Numbered from the stretch's first letter, positions 41,507-54,700 are shown. The stretch is DNA of 64,000 bases from Cylindrotheca closterium (GCA_933822405.4 CAKOGP040002313.1:673364-737363); one strand, 5' to 3'. The notes: generated from the letters alone by a model not told the origin. Made by a program: numbers and translations.

Positions 41507-43353
41507 ATGTTCGTCAGAGCTTCCAGAAACGCATCTCGGAGATTCCCCTCCATATTGCAGAAACCCTTCACCACTCGTCAATTCTCTATCAAGGATTATA
41601 AGGAGGCGAGCACAGCTGCTCAACAATTGAAAACAAGTTTCGAGCTACCATGCCCAACGGAAGTTCAAGCCGATGGAACCAGGGCCTTCCAACTCACGAA
41701 AATTGTCGCCACTATTGGCCCTACCTCCGAACAGCTTGAACCTCTGAAGAAGGTTGTTGATGCTGGAATGAAGATCATGAGATTGAATTTCTCTCATGCC
41801 ACAACTGAGGAAGTTGAATTGCGTCTTGCCAATCTCGCCAAAGCTCAGGTAAGCGGAAACCAGAAGATCCCTTTCATATTGGTACACTTGCTCTAAATAA
41901 TTTGTAAAGGATACCGTGAGCCATGATGGCCATGTAGCACGTACTCAAGACGTTCGCGCAACACTGTTGGATACTCGAGGACCTGAAATAAGGTGCGGTA
42001 AATTGAAGGGTGATTTATCTGGCCATGAGACCATTTCGCTTGTAAAGGGAGAAACAATTACACTACAAACCGCTTCAAAATACGAAGACGAAGGGTCTAC
42101 AGAGACAGATTTGTTTATTAACTACTCCAAGCTTAATGAGTGCATGTCACCCGGCATGAAGGTTTTGCTTGACGATGGCGCGGTGATCCTTACTGTCACA
42201 GAGGTTGCAACAGGAGAAAATGGTCCTGTCACTTGTTCGATCGACAACTCTGGAGAACTTCGTTCTCGAGCTGGGTGAGTGAGGTTCGTTGTTATGTACG
42301 ATTTCTTTTTATCGTGTCTTCCAACTCATGCACCATTACAAAAACTTTGCACTCTACAGAGTCAACCTCCCCATGGCAGAAACTGACCTACCTGCAATGA
42401 GTGAAAAGGACAAAAAGGACATCAAGTATGGACTTGAAATTGATGTTGACTACCTCGCAGCTTCTTTCATTCAAAGCGCTGAGGGCGTTCGCGAAATTCG
42501 CACGTACATGGAGCAATGTGCGGCAGAGCTAGGATGGGAGAAGGACCGGCCATTGCCTCTGATCATTTCCAAGATCGAGAGTGCTTCAGCTCTTATCCAC
42601 TTTGATGAAATTTTGGAAGAGTCCGACGGTATCATGGTTGCACGAGGAGATCTTGGTGTTGAGATTCCAATTCAACAAGTAACCAACGCTCAAAAGGAGA
42701 TGGTTGCTGCGTGCAATGCAGTCGGAAAACCCGTGATTGTTGCCACCCAAATGCTTGAGTCGATGGCAAAGAATCCAAGACCAACTCGGGCTGAAGTTTC
42801 TGATGTGACTAACGCTGTTTATGATGGTGCTGACGCTGTAATGACAAGTGGAGAAACTGCTAAAGGAAAGTATCCTTCTGAAACCATCAAGATGATGAAC
42901 GACATCATCCTAGCTGCCGAGTCCTACGTCAGTTCCGGATCGTTGGGTAGTCTATACGTCCAACATGGAGGAACAAGAAGCCTATACAGTGGCGAAAAGA
43001 AAATGACCACAGCTGTTGCCAAGGCTTCTGTAACCGCGAGTCTTGTACATGATGCATCAGCCATCTTGATCCTCTCCGAAGACGGAGGGTTTGCACCAAT
43101 TGTTTCTGCATTCCGCCCGAATTGCCCCATCGTTGCCTTCTGCTCGACTGGAAAGGCTGCCCGACAACTGAACTTGCGTCGCGGAATTTTCCCGGTCATT
43201 GGGCTGACTGATGTTTCTCCAGAAGAAAAGGGCACAGTTGCTATGGAAGAAGCCAAGGCGATGGGATTCGTCTCTACGGGTGACTCTATCATCATGCTTG
43301 ACATCAGCGAAAAGTACGGTGGCGCCTCTTTCACTACTGCCACTGTGTCATAA
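41507..43353 (+). CDS. Pyruvate kinase, mitochondrial form
   Basis: Three exons (41507-41848, 41910-42274, 42360-43353; introns 61 and 85 nt) give 566 residues. The first 27 residues are rich in Arg and Ser without acidic residues (MFVRASRNASRRFPS ... FTTRQFS), a typical mitochondrial presequence. Conserved pieces: TKIVATIGPTS, MKIMRLNFSHA, LLDTRGPEIR, GVNLPM, IISKIESAS, the family signature GIMVARGDLGVEI with the active-site region, and ATQMLESM. The enzyme turns phosphoenolpyruvate and ADP into pyruvate and ATP; diatoms run the lower half of glycolysis in mitochondria, which fits the targeting. Confidence 0.96.
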
Positions 43354-43451
43354 GCACTGGAATGTAAAATGAAACAACAGAACACGCACTACAACGTATT
43401 TGAAAGCTGAAAGAAACTGCCGGTCACAAAATATATGTCTATAATAACCTA

Positions 43452-45621
43452 TTAAACGCTTTGGAAATCTCCCTTGATTGCTCTTTCGCCCTGGGGTACG
43501 ATGTTCTCTAGTTTCGCAATCACCCGCTGTTGAAGTCCCTTTTCGCTTCCGACTGCTTCGAGCACAGAGGGATCTACTAATCCGCAAATCTCTCCAGCAA
43601 ATCCGTACATTAGTAGGTTTCTGGCTAATGTTCGATCTAATCCACGCGCTCGGAGGTAGAATAATTCTTCCTCAGAAAGATCCGAGACGGTGCATCCATG
43701 AGTACATGAAACATCATCGGCAATAATTTCAAGCGAAGGTACCGCCCATGCTCTCGATCGATCACTCAGGAGAACAGTGCGTGCCAGCTGTTCGCTATTG
43801 GTTTGTTGGGCACTTTGTTCTACGCGGATACGTCCCTTGAATGACCCTGTAGATCTTCCACCAATCATATTCTTTTGGAGCTGTTCACTTGTTGTTGCTT
43901 GTCCAATATGGTGGATGTTTGTTTTGATATCTGTTTGCTGAGCACCAGCAGAAAGAGAGAATCCCTTGACACCTGCGTGGCTACCAGGTCGGAGAAGGGT
44001 GACACTATGCGCAATTCTGATTCGCCCACTACCACCAACGCTGAGCAAAATTCCATCATAAGAAGCATCGTCACCCATCGCTTGAACATCTATCACCTCG
44101 AGATGCGTATCCTTTAGTTCCGGTCTTCGCGCTTCAATATCTCTTGGCTTCTCTTGACCTTCTTCCACGTCGTCATCGTTGATCTCAACTCCACCAACTG
44201 GGATACCTCCCGATTCTTCTAGAAAAGTATGGTTCATTTGAGCACCCTTCTTGAGAAAAACCTGCGTGAAACCGTTGTAAAGAGTCGAGACCTTTGCTTC
44301 ATCGCTATCCAAATCGACACAAGATTGCACAAGTGAAGAAAAACTGTCCTCTCCAGCAACCACGAGACATCTTGGGTGAAATGACACCCCCCTTGAATCC
44401 GAAGAGGCACCTCCGTTGCTGGTGACTGCATTGACAATTAGAATTGGCTTCTTATTTTCCTCGTCTTTATCGTGTCCTTCTGGAATGTTCACGAATGCGA
44501 CAGCACCAGTTCTTCGGGTGTTCAATGCAGCAAAGCATGCAGTTCCTTGTTGTGTGTTGACTGCAAATTGAGAAATTGCCTCTCCAACATTGTGGTTGGG
44601 TCCACTAAGTTTCTTGAAGGAAGTCCAGAAATCATCGTCGCCAACTGGCACAGGCGCAGCAAGCTCGTCAGTAAAACCATCAGTCAGTCGTCCTAACAGT
44701 GATTTCATGTCCTCTGGTACTTCATCTGCAGATCCAATATTACTGACAAAATCATTTGTTTGAGAAAGCTGGGGTGCAAATCTGCCGTTGATGTAGACAA
44801 GGCGTGCTTGGCACTCATCATCTGGTAGCCAACCTCCTTTCACTTGAAGGTTCGCCCGAGTGGTTGCGACCTCTTCGTCTGTAAATTCCAATTCTAATCC
44901 TGAAAAGTTAAAATGGCGACGTTAGAGAAATTCATTCATCGTTGTCGCGCAAGCACGGCACTCTGTGAGAAAACACATACCATTGCCTTCTGGTGTGCCT
45001 GAATAGTCTTGTTCGACCATTCCAGCAACATCAAAGTGACGCCAGGTTTCAGCGTTTCTACGGGGAACAGGCAAACCAAATTCTTCAAGACCAAACGCTG
45101 GTGTAAGGGGTGTCCAAGGCAGTTTTGTGGCTACATATGGGGTCCACTCTGGGTCATCTTTTGGCAATTCGATCTGAAAGAAAATGAAAATTTAGGCATA
45201 TCATGCGAACTTTTCGTTTCATATGCAAAAGATTCGCCCCCTTGAGTGTAATCCCAACCAAATAACGTACCTCGTTGATGAGAGGAACAGGAGTGATCAA
45301 AACCTTCCGAGCATCATCCGCTAGGGATCCTAGAATCCCCTTGTCTTCTTCACCGGCCAACAAAGCACCAAACCATTTATCACATTTTTCATCAAGCTTC
45401 GATCGTCGAGAAGTACGGTAGGCTTCGTGATCTGGGACTTCATAGTCTACTCCAGGGACCAGTTGCTTTTCCTCTTCTATTTCCTCAGGTCCAAGTCCAA
45501 TGCTAACATGAAGACTTGATTTGTCCCTGTTGGAGGAAATTGGGTTTTGGGTGTTGAAGAATGCAGCCGAAGGTCCTAGAAGACTCAGCAAAAGAAGGGC
45601 GTTTGAAAGGATCAACCTCAT
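43452..45621 (-). CDS. sufD: SufD, plastid Fe-S cluster assembly subunit
   Basis: Three exons (45621-45271, 45173-44981, 44899-43452; introns 97 and 81 nt) give 663 residues. The ATG at 45621 starts a signal peptide (LILSNALLLLSLLGPSAAFF) whose end resembles the plastid-import motif. The middle exon carries FGLPVPRRNAETWRHFDV, the SufD N-terminal signature. The C-terminal half is the SufB/SufD beta-helix core with SRAWAVPSLEIIADDVSCTHGCTVS split over its typical motif (AxPxLEI, the conserved ADDVxCxHGxxxS), then FYLRARGL. SufD works with SufB and SufC, which are plastid-encoded in red-lineage algae, to build clusters. Its 5' side carries repeated TGACGTCA sites. Confidence 0.94.
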
Positions 45622-46268
45622 GGTAATGTGCAAGCTTTATTCAGTATCTATTTCTATATGGTAGGGATGGGCACGATCTTTTCTTTCGTGATGTGTGTTT
45701 CTTTCGTGATGTGTGCTCGTTTTTGATGGCTACTAGGAGACCCAGCTTGAAATGAAGGATACGATATTTTTATCGTGAGAATGTACGGAATTGCTTGTGA
45801 CGTCAGCTTCGTACAGTATGGCAGACTTTGGCATACGGAATTGTACGGCATTGCTCGTGACGTCAGCTTCGTGCAGTATGGCAGACTTGATCTCGTTGTC
45901 TTCGAAAGGCAACAAACTTTGTGTGACGTCATTATCGTACAGTATGAAAGACGTTGACGTGGAACTCGATCGACAAGAAAGATCAAAGAGTTCAAACAGG
46001 TGGAATAGGGGGTAGTGAGACTATCGGTACCTGGTACGATATCTGCTGAACGAATAACTCACGGCAGACGGAACCTTTGCAACCCTTTTCACGCTTCTCA
46101 CTGTCCTGAATCGGTTTTGCTGAAATCCCAGTGAAATGAACCAGGCAGGTGGGTACACCAGAAGAATAGTAAAAATCTGTATAGCTACTAGGTAGAACAG
46201 CAAATGAAAGATAGATAGTGTAACTCGCTGTCATACTGGGGTACAGTAGCAATTTTAAAGCTGAGTTG
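45622..46268. other. Intergenic region upstream of sufD, 647 bp
   Basis: The region holds the 60-bp repeats with TGACGTCA sites (45785-45960) and, further on, a near-palindrome ATCGGTACCTGGTACGAT at about 46023-46040. It separates sufD (start at 45621) from the 3' end of the twin-CX9C gene. The short frames within it translate the repeats and are not genes. Confidence 0.6.
45785..45960. promoter_or_regulatory. Three-copy repeat carrying TGACGTCA elements upstream of sufD
   Basis: Full palindromes TGACGTCA lie at 45798-45805, 45858-45865 and 45924-45931, plus a half-site TGACGT at 45955-45960. Each of the three is followed by TCGTACAGTATG-like sequence and AGAC, so the surrounding unit is repeated with spacing of 60 and 66 bp. 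The nearest element is 177 bp from the sufD ATG. The motif is the CRE core, known in Phaeodactylum as the CO2/cAMP-responsive element recognised by bZIP factors. Confidence 0.65.
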
Positions 46269-46778
46269 TTATCCCCAAAAGACATCCTTGTTCAATTTGC
46301 CACCAGCAGCGTTGCTCTTGTACATGGCAATCAAATCGAGAGCCTTATTCTTGTTCTCTTCATACTTAGGAAACACCTTTTCTACAGCAGCCTTTCCTGC
46401 CAACTTTTCGGCAATTTTGATTGCATTTTCTCGCTTTGCAATACTGCATTCCATGTGGTTCACTGCAAGATCGACACATGGCTCTGGGAAGTTGGTTGCT
46501 TCGCTAATTTTGGATCCCTTTAATGTAAATGAAGAAACAGACTGGTCAGTCACATAAATCGTGGGTGCGGGGTATTCATTCTCTTAGAGGATTATCTTGA
46601 AAGATTATCTTGGAGGATACTAAACACTCACATTTGCCTTGAAGCATTCGTCAACGGCAGTTTGCGTGGCAGCGCACATTTCCAAATGAGTCTCCACTTG
46701 AGAACTCAGATTTCTAGATCCCATTTTCGACTTGTTGTACAGGTCTAGAGTTTCCTTTGGGATTTCTTGCAAACTCAT
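46269..46778 (-). CDS. Twin-CX9C (CHCH-type) mitochondrial intermembrane-space protein
   Basis: Exons 46778-46632 and 46517-46269 (114-nt intron, phase 0) give 131 residues. One CX9C helix is in exon 1 (MCAATQTAVDECF) and the second in exon 2 (PCVDLAVNHMECS), giving the twin CX9C pattern of proteins oxidised by the Mia40 relay. A Lys/Glu-rich helical tail of about 60 residues follows (KIAEKLAGKAAVEKVFPKYE). The start at MSLQEIP is chosen because it gives the short polar N-terminus usual in the family; an in-frame ATG at 47012 exists. The exact family member is not recognised. Confidence 0.75.
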
Positions 46779-47115
46779 TTTTCTTCGTGACTTGTAATCG
46801 AAGATTGATGGAAGTTGATGTGCATGGCCATGTAGACCAGCTTGGTTCTTTTCAAGGTTGCTGCAAACGTCCGTACGTTTACCTACAGTATGGTAAAATG
46901 ATACCGAGAAATGACCGACTGCTTCGATCCCATCTACCGCAAGATTCTTTGATGATTCGATGTCATTTTTATTAAAATCGTTCATTCCTGCCACCATCAC
47001 TAAATTACTCATTAGCTACTCGTTAAGAAGATATCTACAATCCTCTCATACGCTGAAAGCCTGCGTATTCCTGTTGATTCAAGCGGCCCAGTGAAATTTC
47101 AGAAAGCATTCTCCG
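46779..47115. other. Divergent spacer, 337 bp
   Basis: The spacer lies between the twin-CX9C gene and SCOT, both mitochondrial proteins, transcribed apart. I see no distinctive motif. Confidence 0.4.
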
Positions 47116-48660
47116 ATGGCTCACACCCTCAGTCGTCGACAAGCGTTGCCCTTCATATCAACTTCTTGGCGCTACTCTTTTTCTACTTCAGCCAAACAAT
47201 TACAAAGTAAAGTTGTGTCTTCTGCAGAGGAAGCACTAAGTGGTCTAGATTTGAAAGGTGCTGTCTGTCTCGTAGGCGGCTTTGGATTGGGAGGAAGCCC
47301 TGAGACTCTTCTTCGTGCACTGAGTCACCATCCTTCGGCCAGCAGCCTGACGGTTGCGGCGTTGACGGGAGGGACAGATGGCGCAGGCGTGGGTCTCTTA
47401 CTGGAAGCTGGCATTGTCAAGAGATTGATAAGTAGCTATGTGGGAGAGAATAGCCACCTCGAAGATTCCTTCTTCGGCGGTCGCCTCGAAGTGGAGTTGA
47501 CGCCACAGGGAACTCTAGCAGCTCGCATGAAAGCAGCCGGGTCTGGCTTCCCTGCATTTTATACTCCAACAGGGGCTGGAACAGTATATGCAACTGGTGG
47601 AATACCTATAAAATTTAAGGAGGATGGGTCGCACGAAGTCGAAATCGAATCTCAACCACGGCCGACGCAAGAGTTTGATGGACACGAATATGTTTTGGAA
47701 TATGCACTCAAGGGGGAACTATCCTTGGTTAAAGCGGCGGTGGCAGATACACGGGGAAACCTGATCTTTCGAGGCACGGCTCAAAATGCCAATCCAGATG
47801 CTGCCATAGCAGGGAAAATGACAATCGTCGAAGCTGAACAAATAGTTCCCGCCGGCGAACTCAACCCCAACGACATTCATCTTCCCGGAGTCTACGTAGA
47901 CAAAGTTATCCAGGCTGGCTCTGAGGAAAAGCTCATTGAGCGGCTACGAATACAGAGCAACGATACTTCTGTTGGTTTCGTCAAGGATTACCGAGCACGG
48001 ATAATGCGTCGGGCTGCCAAGGAGTTCCGCAATGGCATGTACGTGAACCTAGGGATTGGCATGCCGACAATGTCGTCGAACTATATTCCAGAAGGTATCA
48101 ATATTGAACTGCATGCTGAAAACGGACTACTGGGCGTTGGTCCATATCCGGAATCAAAAGAAAATGCAGATGCTGACTACATTAATGCCGGTAAAGAAAC
48201 AATCACTGCGCTGCCAGGGGCTAGTTGCTTTTCGTCATCTGAATCATTCAACATGATTCGAGGAGGCCATATCGATTTGACTATTTTGGGCGGTCTTCAG
48301 TGTAGTCAGGATGGAGATTTGGCCAGTTGGATTGTGCCTGGGAAACTGCTGAAGGGGATGGGCGGGGCAATGGATTTGGTTGGGGCGCCCGGTTCTCGTG
48401 TAGTTGTAACCATGGACCACACTGCGAAGGATGGCAGCCCGAAAATCTTAACGGAATGTTCATTGCCACTCACGGGGCACAGAGTGGTAGATCGGATCAT
48501 TACCGATTTAGGAGTCTTCGATGTTAACCTTGATGGTAAGGATGGACTAACGCTTGTAGAAATATCTCCTGGTGTCACAGTTGAACAAATACGGAATTCT
48601 ACAGGGTGCGATTTTGCAGTTGTTCCAGACCCCATCCCGCTGATGGACAGCGAAGAATAG
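47116..48660 (+). CDS. OXCT1: Succinyl-CoA:3-ketoacid CoA transferase (SCOT), mitochondrial
   Basis: The single exon encodes 514 residues with a presequence ([19 protein letters not shown]). Both CoA-transferase halves are fused as in eukaryotic SCOT. The alpha-like half shows [40 protein letters not shown] shortened here in its core, and GGIPIKF. The beta-like half shows [12 protein letters not shown] and [12 protein letters not shown], whose Glu is the catalytic residue that forms the CoA thioester, then GGLQ and [10 protein letters not shown]. The enzyme moves CoA from succinyl-CoA to acetoacetate in ketone body, butyrate or branched-chain catabolism. Confidence 0.96.
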   Translation: MAHTLSRRQALPFISTSWRYSFSTSAKQLQSKVVSSAEEALSGLDLKGAVCLVGGFGLGGSPETLLRALSHHPSASSLTVAALTGGTDGAGVGLLLEAGIVKRLISSYVGENSHLEDSFFGGRLEVELTPQGTLAARMKAAGSGFPAFYTPTGAGTVYATGGIPIKFKEDGSHEVEIESQPRPTQEFDGHEYVLEYALKGELSLVKAAVADTRGNLIFRGTAQNANPDAAIAGKMTIVEAEQIVPAGELNPNDIHLPGVYVDKVIQAGSEEKLIERLRIQSNDTSVGFVKDYRARIMRRAAKEFRNGMYVNLGIGMPTMSSNYIPEGINIELHAENGLLGVGPYPESKENADADYINAGKETITALPGASCFSSSESFNMIRGGHIDLTILGGLQCSQDGDLASWIVPGKLLKGMGGAMDLVGAPGSRVVVTMDHTAKDGSPKILTECSLPLTGHRVVDRIITDLGVFDVNLDGKDGLTLVEISPGVTVEQIRNSTGCDFAVVPDPIPLMDSEE

Positions 48661-48708
48661 AATGAACAGAGGAATCATATGAGTGTCTACAATCCCTTTA
48701 TCACGGCG

Positions 48709-51700
48709 CTAAGCATATGCGAATGGTCCGTTCCTTGCGCCAAAAATGTTATCACTGTCGATCGCTTTCTTTATCGCGCCGATTGTAGCTGATAGGGTTG
48801 GTGCAGTGACTTCCTTAAGATGTTCTGCCCGAAGCTTTCCGATACCATGGTGGTGACTCAGTGACCCGCCATGCTTGAGGATTTCGTCTCGTGCCGCCTT
48901 CTCCAACTCAGAAAACACCTCACTCGCATTGTTTACACCTTCAAAACTGAAACAAAGGTAAAAGTACACACATACACCCTCGTGATACAGCTGCGTCACA
49001 CGACTGCCAACAAATGGCAAGCCTGGTAAAAGACGTAATTGATGTTCTTGTAGAATCCGATTCTTTGTTTCACGAATTAATGTGCCAACCCTTGACCATG
49101 GAACGAAAGTTTCAAACGATTCAGCCAGCAAATGATAGGTCATCGCAAAGTCTCGTAAATATGCTATCATAAAAGTGAGATCGTAACCAGCCTTTCCAAT
49201 CTCGGATCCCAACGTCATCCCATCGTGAGCTGCTGATACTTCTCGCATCATTTTCTTTTGAAGATTCACTTCGGAGGCAGTACCTTCATAGCTAATAGTT
49301 GCGCAGACAACCGAGGAAAAATCATATCCTTTGTGCATCGATGATGCAAGCTGGATAATCACTTTTTGCAGGCGGGCTTTTATCGATCCGTCAGCTGGTC
49401 GTAGTGCCTGTCCTAATCTGAAATGAGCGTTATCCAGGAGTCGGACACTTACAGGCTTGTGAGCTCCGAGTCTTTCAACAGCACGCATGAAATGTAGACC
49501 TTCTTCAAAGTTTCTTAGGATGACACTGTCATGTTCGCGGACTTCTGGGAGCGGCCATATTCTGATCACTGCACTGACGATGATTCCCAGGCATCCTTCG
49601 GAGCCAATCATGAGCGAACAAAGGTCGAAGCCTTCGGCTACCCGGCCATGTGCAGTCTTACCAGATTCATCTCCATTCCACAGCTTACCGTTGATTCCAA
49701 CGACGCGAACAGATTTGACGATATCCTCAATGTTGCCATAGCGATTCCTTTTCATTCCACTGGCCTTCGTCGCAATCCAACCGCCCAACGTACTGAACTC
49801 GAAGCTGTCTGGTTCGTGACCCATCGTCCATCCTCTGCGACTAAGTTCTTCTCCAAGCTCCCTCCCTGTGATTCCAGCCTCCACATTCGCAATACCATCC
49901 TCTTCGTTCACCCAAAGGATCTTCTGCATTTTCTTCATGTCCACTGAAATTATTGGCCGTGACTCAACATCGGTTGTCGGGCACCTCGTAGCACTAGAAA
50001 CGTTTGTTCCTCCACCAAACGGAATGAGGCAGTATCCCAGACGTCTTGAGATTGCAACGAGCCTGTCAACATCGATTTCGCTTTGGGGCCAAATCACCGC
50101 ATCAGGAATTCGAAACGACCCTCCCGTTCGGATCAAGTAGATATCTTCTTGTGAATGACCTGATCCATGTCGAACCCGTTCTATCGTCGCAAAAGAAATG
50201 TAGCTGAATTCCTCAGCAAGGTTCTGCTTTTGCGCCACGGTGAATTTGCTGTCATACGGCGTTTGCCAAACGATAGAATTTGAACTAAATTCGTTGAGAG
50301 TTGCCATCCGTATCCGCATTTCTGATTCCATAAAAGGCAATATATTTGGCAATTGCTTTCCACAGAGACCATACCTCTTTCCTTTCATAGAAACGTAGCT
50401 TTGTCTATCCCCGTCACTTTTCAACACAAAGCCGCTGTCGTGGAAGCCCCAAAAGCCCAGATTTTCCATACTGTCACTCAAGCAGTAAGATTGCAATGAC
50501 TCGGGGAGCGGGGAAGTCTTACGTTCGCCTCGGGTGAAAGCTATCTGCCTCATGGATATCGACGCCCAAACAAACAGTAGAGGTAACTTTTCATCGTTCA
50601 ATGATGTTGCGATCTGCAAGATGTAATTTTCGTTGGGGTGTTGATATCCACGCCGATCTATCTCTAGAATCGTTTTATCGACAAGTTTATCACTCGCAAT
50701 AAAGTATTTCCGAAAGATGTCATAAACCGGTCGAACCTTTTGTGACATCTGGCTCGGTCTATCGTTTTCTGATACGATATAATTTAGCCACACAGCCCAC
50801 ATTTTGTGCTCATCAATGAAAAGAGGAGCCAAGAGGTGGCTGCATTGCAAAACAACAGAACATAGAGTCGATTCGTCACTGGGTAGGTGTGGGGTGTTGC
50901 ATTGGAAGCGTTCATCGTCTACTACGGGCCAGAAAGTGCAACCAAGTTGTTCCAACGCCTCGCGGGCTTTCGACTTGTCAACCATACAAATGCTTGCAGT
51001 TGCACTCACATGGTAGTCGGAAATATGAATTTGTGATTGCTGTGCGAGTTGTACTTGCGTCACAAGTGTTCTATAGTCTGCTGGTTGTTGGCATTTCATA
51101 GGAATCGGGATTCCTGCAGCAATATGAACTTTTCCAACAGACACATTTCCCTTCAACACATCCTTGGAAGAGAGAAGTATATTGTGAGTACAGGGCAAAC
51201 CACATATAGCAATGGATCTTTAGGAATCTTCCGTTTACCTGAAGCCAAAGAAATAACCCAGAAAGACTCAACGGTTGGCGAGGAGAACCTACTGCCTCAT
51301 CCGATAGCCGGTTTTGCTCAGGAATCGCCTCGTAGTTCACTGTGATCGGAATGATAGTGTGGCTGTTGCCAGACTCGGCGAGACTCTTCAAAACACCTGT
51401 TTTCCCTTGGATGAAACGGCGATCTCGGCTTCGCTTGCCTTCAAGAAATATCTCAATGCAACTGCCTGGTACCGATGAGTTCTGCTTCTTCAGAGTAGCC
51501 AGTTTAGTCGAAAGACCATCTTCTGGGCTTCCGTTTCCGCGCTGAATAAAGACAGCCCTCAAGTAGTAAGCAAGAATACCAATAAGGGGCAGCTGTTCAA
51601 ACTCTGATGCAGCAATAATGAATGGAATATCCAGTCGCAGCTCTGGTATCGAAAAGAAAAGATAACTCAGCAGTAAGAAGTCAAAAAAGGAACGATGAGT

Positions 51701-54700
51701 TGGCGCCAAGATGATACAAGTGCCGTCTTCCTCAGCTGCACGAATGACTCCGCTGATTCGACGGAAGGACAACAAATCGACAGTTACCGCGTCAGAAACA
51801 TGTCGAAGGATCTTTCTGAAGAGCATCCCTGTCAACCTCGTCAAATAGCTCCCTCGGGGTTGAGAGATAGCCCACAGAGAGTCCGAAAGCTTTGGCTGCA
51901 GTCGCCTTCCTCCGATAGGATAGCATTTGATGCTGCCAGTCGATAATCGCCTATTCTGCGTTCTTTTCTTTTCAGATTTTTTTGTCCTTCTCGTCCGCAA
52001 TGACAACAAGAAGCGATGTGCTGCAACACCACAACTGAACGCATACCGCTTCGCATCAAAATCATCTCCGGCAACAAGATCTGTCTGAAAGTGGAATGGT
52101 TCCTTCACGAACGGAAAGAAAAGCAACGGCAGCTCCAAGAACGGCGAGATCTTCCCTAGCCCTCCATCAGCGCAGTTCAACCAATTCAAAATAGAAACTA
52201 GTAATCGAATCGGTTGTTGGATGAAGCAGCCATGCAGTCGGTGATACAAGGAGGAGCTGGGTGGTTTAGATGGCATGACCTTCGCGGCAATGAACAAAGC
52301 AAACTGAGCGAGAGCTCGGCTGACCGAACCGGTGATAACCGCGAGATGACACTGTGCGACGCCAAAATCAAGCCAAGTGAACATTGTATCTCCTCTTGCA
52401 CCACCTTGCATTGTTGCTGTCTTTATTTGCTGCCATGTTGCACTTGCCGAAGGTATGGACGATGTAGCGTCCGAAAAATCCGAGCACACCTCATTGATGT
52501 TGTCCACTTCTTGGAAACTACCACCGGTGCTGCTAGACGGATTCGATGTCGTGGAATTTTCATCGCCAAGTAGTTGGGGCGTCAAATACGCCTGAGACAA
52601 GATGAAACGACAAAGCACGTCCACTGGAATGTAGGGGACGCTGTGATTTGGCAAATGCCAAATATTCCAAGGCACGCTTAGGTATAGCATACTAGCAGCA
52701 ACAAGCGTTGATGGCTTCCCTCCTGCCCATCCCTCAAACGGTGAAGTGACTGCTGGTCCAACGATGCTTGGTCGAATGATGAGAGTATTCAAATTGTTTC
52801 TCTCTAGGAGCAGGTGTTCACAAACACATTTACTGAAAGCATAAGTATTTGGAAACCCGAGCTCTGTCATAGCCTTGGTGGCATAAAATTGAGACCCAAG
52901 CATAGATCTGTAGATCTCCCTTGCATCATACGGATCGAGTGGGAATAAATCCTCCTTCAGTGGAGAAGAAATCGAACCTTTTTTGTTGCCATGTATGAAT
53001 GCTGTGCTGATGTGGACAAATTGAACGTCCCCTCGCTTGAGTTTGGAAGCCATTGAGTGCATAGTCAGAGTAGAAGAGATAATGGACTTCGCTGCGTCCG
53101 GCAGTTCCTGTGTGAAGCTGACTGCCGCAGCAGCGTGGAAGACATGGGAGATTGCATCATCTTGCACTATTCGAGAAAGATCAGTTTTCGAGAGTCCAAT
53201 CGATGGCTGTGTTACATCTCCTTCGACGACTTCTACGAGCCGGTCTTTCTCGTCGTCGGATACGAAGTTGAACATGGGCTTGGCAAGTAAAGAAGCAATC
53301 CTTTCTTTTGCAGAGACGCTTCCTCTACTGCGGCAAACCAAGATGACACCACCTGTCATTGACAACTGTTTTCGATGAAACAAGAGGTCTCGCAAAAGAA
53401 GCGACCCCACAAAGCCAGTGGCACCAGTGAGCAATGCTTTGCGTTCTTCGCCTCGGTTGTGAGAAACATTTGGCAGTCGCAGGACTTCGTTTTTCGCCAG
53501 CATGCCTTCACCCTGATGCTTTTCTGTCTCAGTTTGAAGTAACTCATCACATGTTGCAGCCTCAATCATATCGAAATGCTGGAACCAGCTCTCGTGGTGA
53601 AGATACAGCTTTGCTATCCGACTCCTCAGCAAATGAAAGAACAACGTCATGATGCCAAAGCAGCCAGATATGCATAAAAATACAAGTGTTCCAAATGATT
53701 GTAGGAAGTGAACTGTTTTCCATCCAAGATATTTCCAAGAGACAGACAAAATTACTGCTAAGCATGTCATTGCCCAATTAATCGTCAACGTTGAAGACAA
53801 CCTTGGGCTCGTCCGCTGAAGAGACGGATCTTTGGCTCCCGCCAAAAGACATTGTAGCGAAGCCACAAGCCTTTTGGTACAATGGACCGGTATGAGCTGA
53901 CTCGAAATTGGTAGATATAGCACCTGGTCCATCAATCGTGCTGCTCGAGGACACAAATGGTTGTCGCCGTGAAACTTTGAAACATGGCACAGTTGCGACG
54001 CCCAACTAACCACGTCGAAACCCCGACTTCGAAGCTCTGAACTGACATATTCTCGATTGTCATAGAATACAGGGAATGCCCAGTACGTATGTAGAAACGT
54101 GGGAGGATTGGGTAGCATGATTTGCTGGCAGTCTTTGCGCAGCTCGGTGTCAAGCATAGTGCACCTAGCCAATCTCTCGGCAACTAAGGGAGCTATCCCC
54201 GTCGATTGTTTGAAGCGTCTTAAGAGCAGTGCCAATAGCGCGGGTGAAGGTTGTTTCCGTATCTGCTGCCGCATGATTGCTTCTCGGACTCTGTCACCAT
54301 TTAATGAAATTGATGTGTTGGAGACCGGGAATCCGCGAATCGCCCGTGTCACGAAGTTGTTGTAGTCTATCCCGAAAAAGGAACAGCAGGAAACGAGAAA
54401 CCCAAAGAGATGGGGTGATATTGCTACGGCATTTAGAGCAAGAGAAAGCACAACTCGTTTGAAGTATTCAATCGTACTTTGCCGCCGGCAGAGCGAATGT
54501 TGGAGTCGCTGAATCTGTTGTGCAACACCTTTCTTGCGAATGATTGCAATGCCACCTCCCAGTGCAGTTGCCGTCTTGATCATCCCAAACGAAAAAAAGC
54601 GAACATCCGCGTCTTTACTTCCCAGGTAGCATCTTTCTCCGAATCCAGTGAAGCACTCTGCACAATCCTCCCAAAGTTCCACGTTGTGCTTGGCTGCAAG

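Noticed and set aside
45733..46015. Short frames on both strands upstream of sufD with repeated peptides
   Set aside because: They are translations of the CRE-bearing 60-bp repeats.
48709..51198. Separate alkyl-DHAP synthase gene overlapping the upstream gene
   Set aside because: The frame would begin at a TTG in the middle of an intron-like segment; the first residues after the acceptor complete the acyltransferase domain of the upstream exon in phase.
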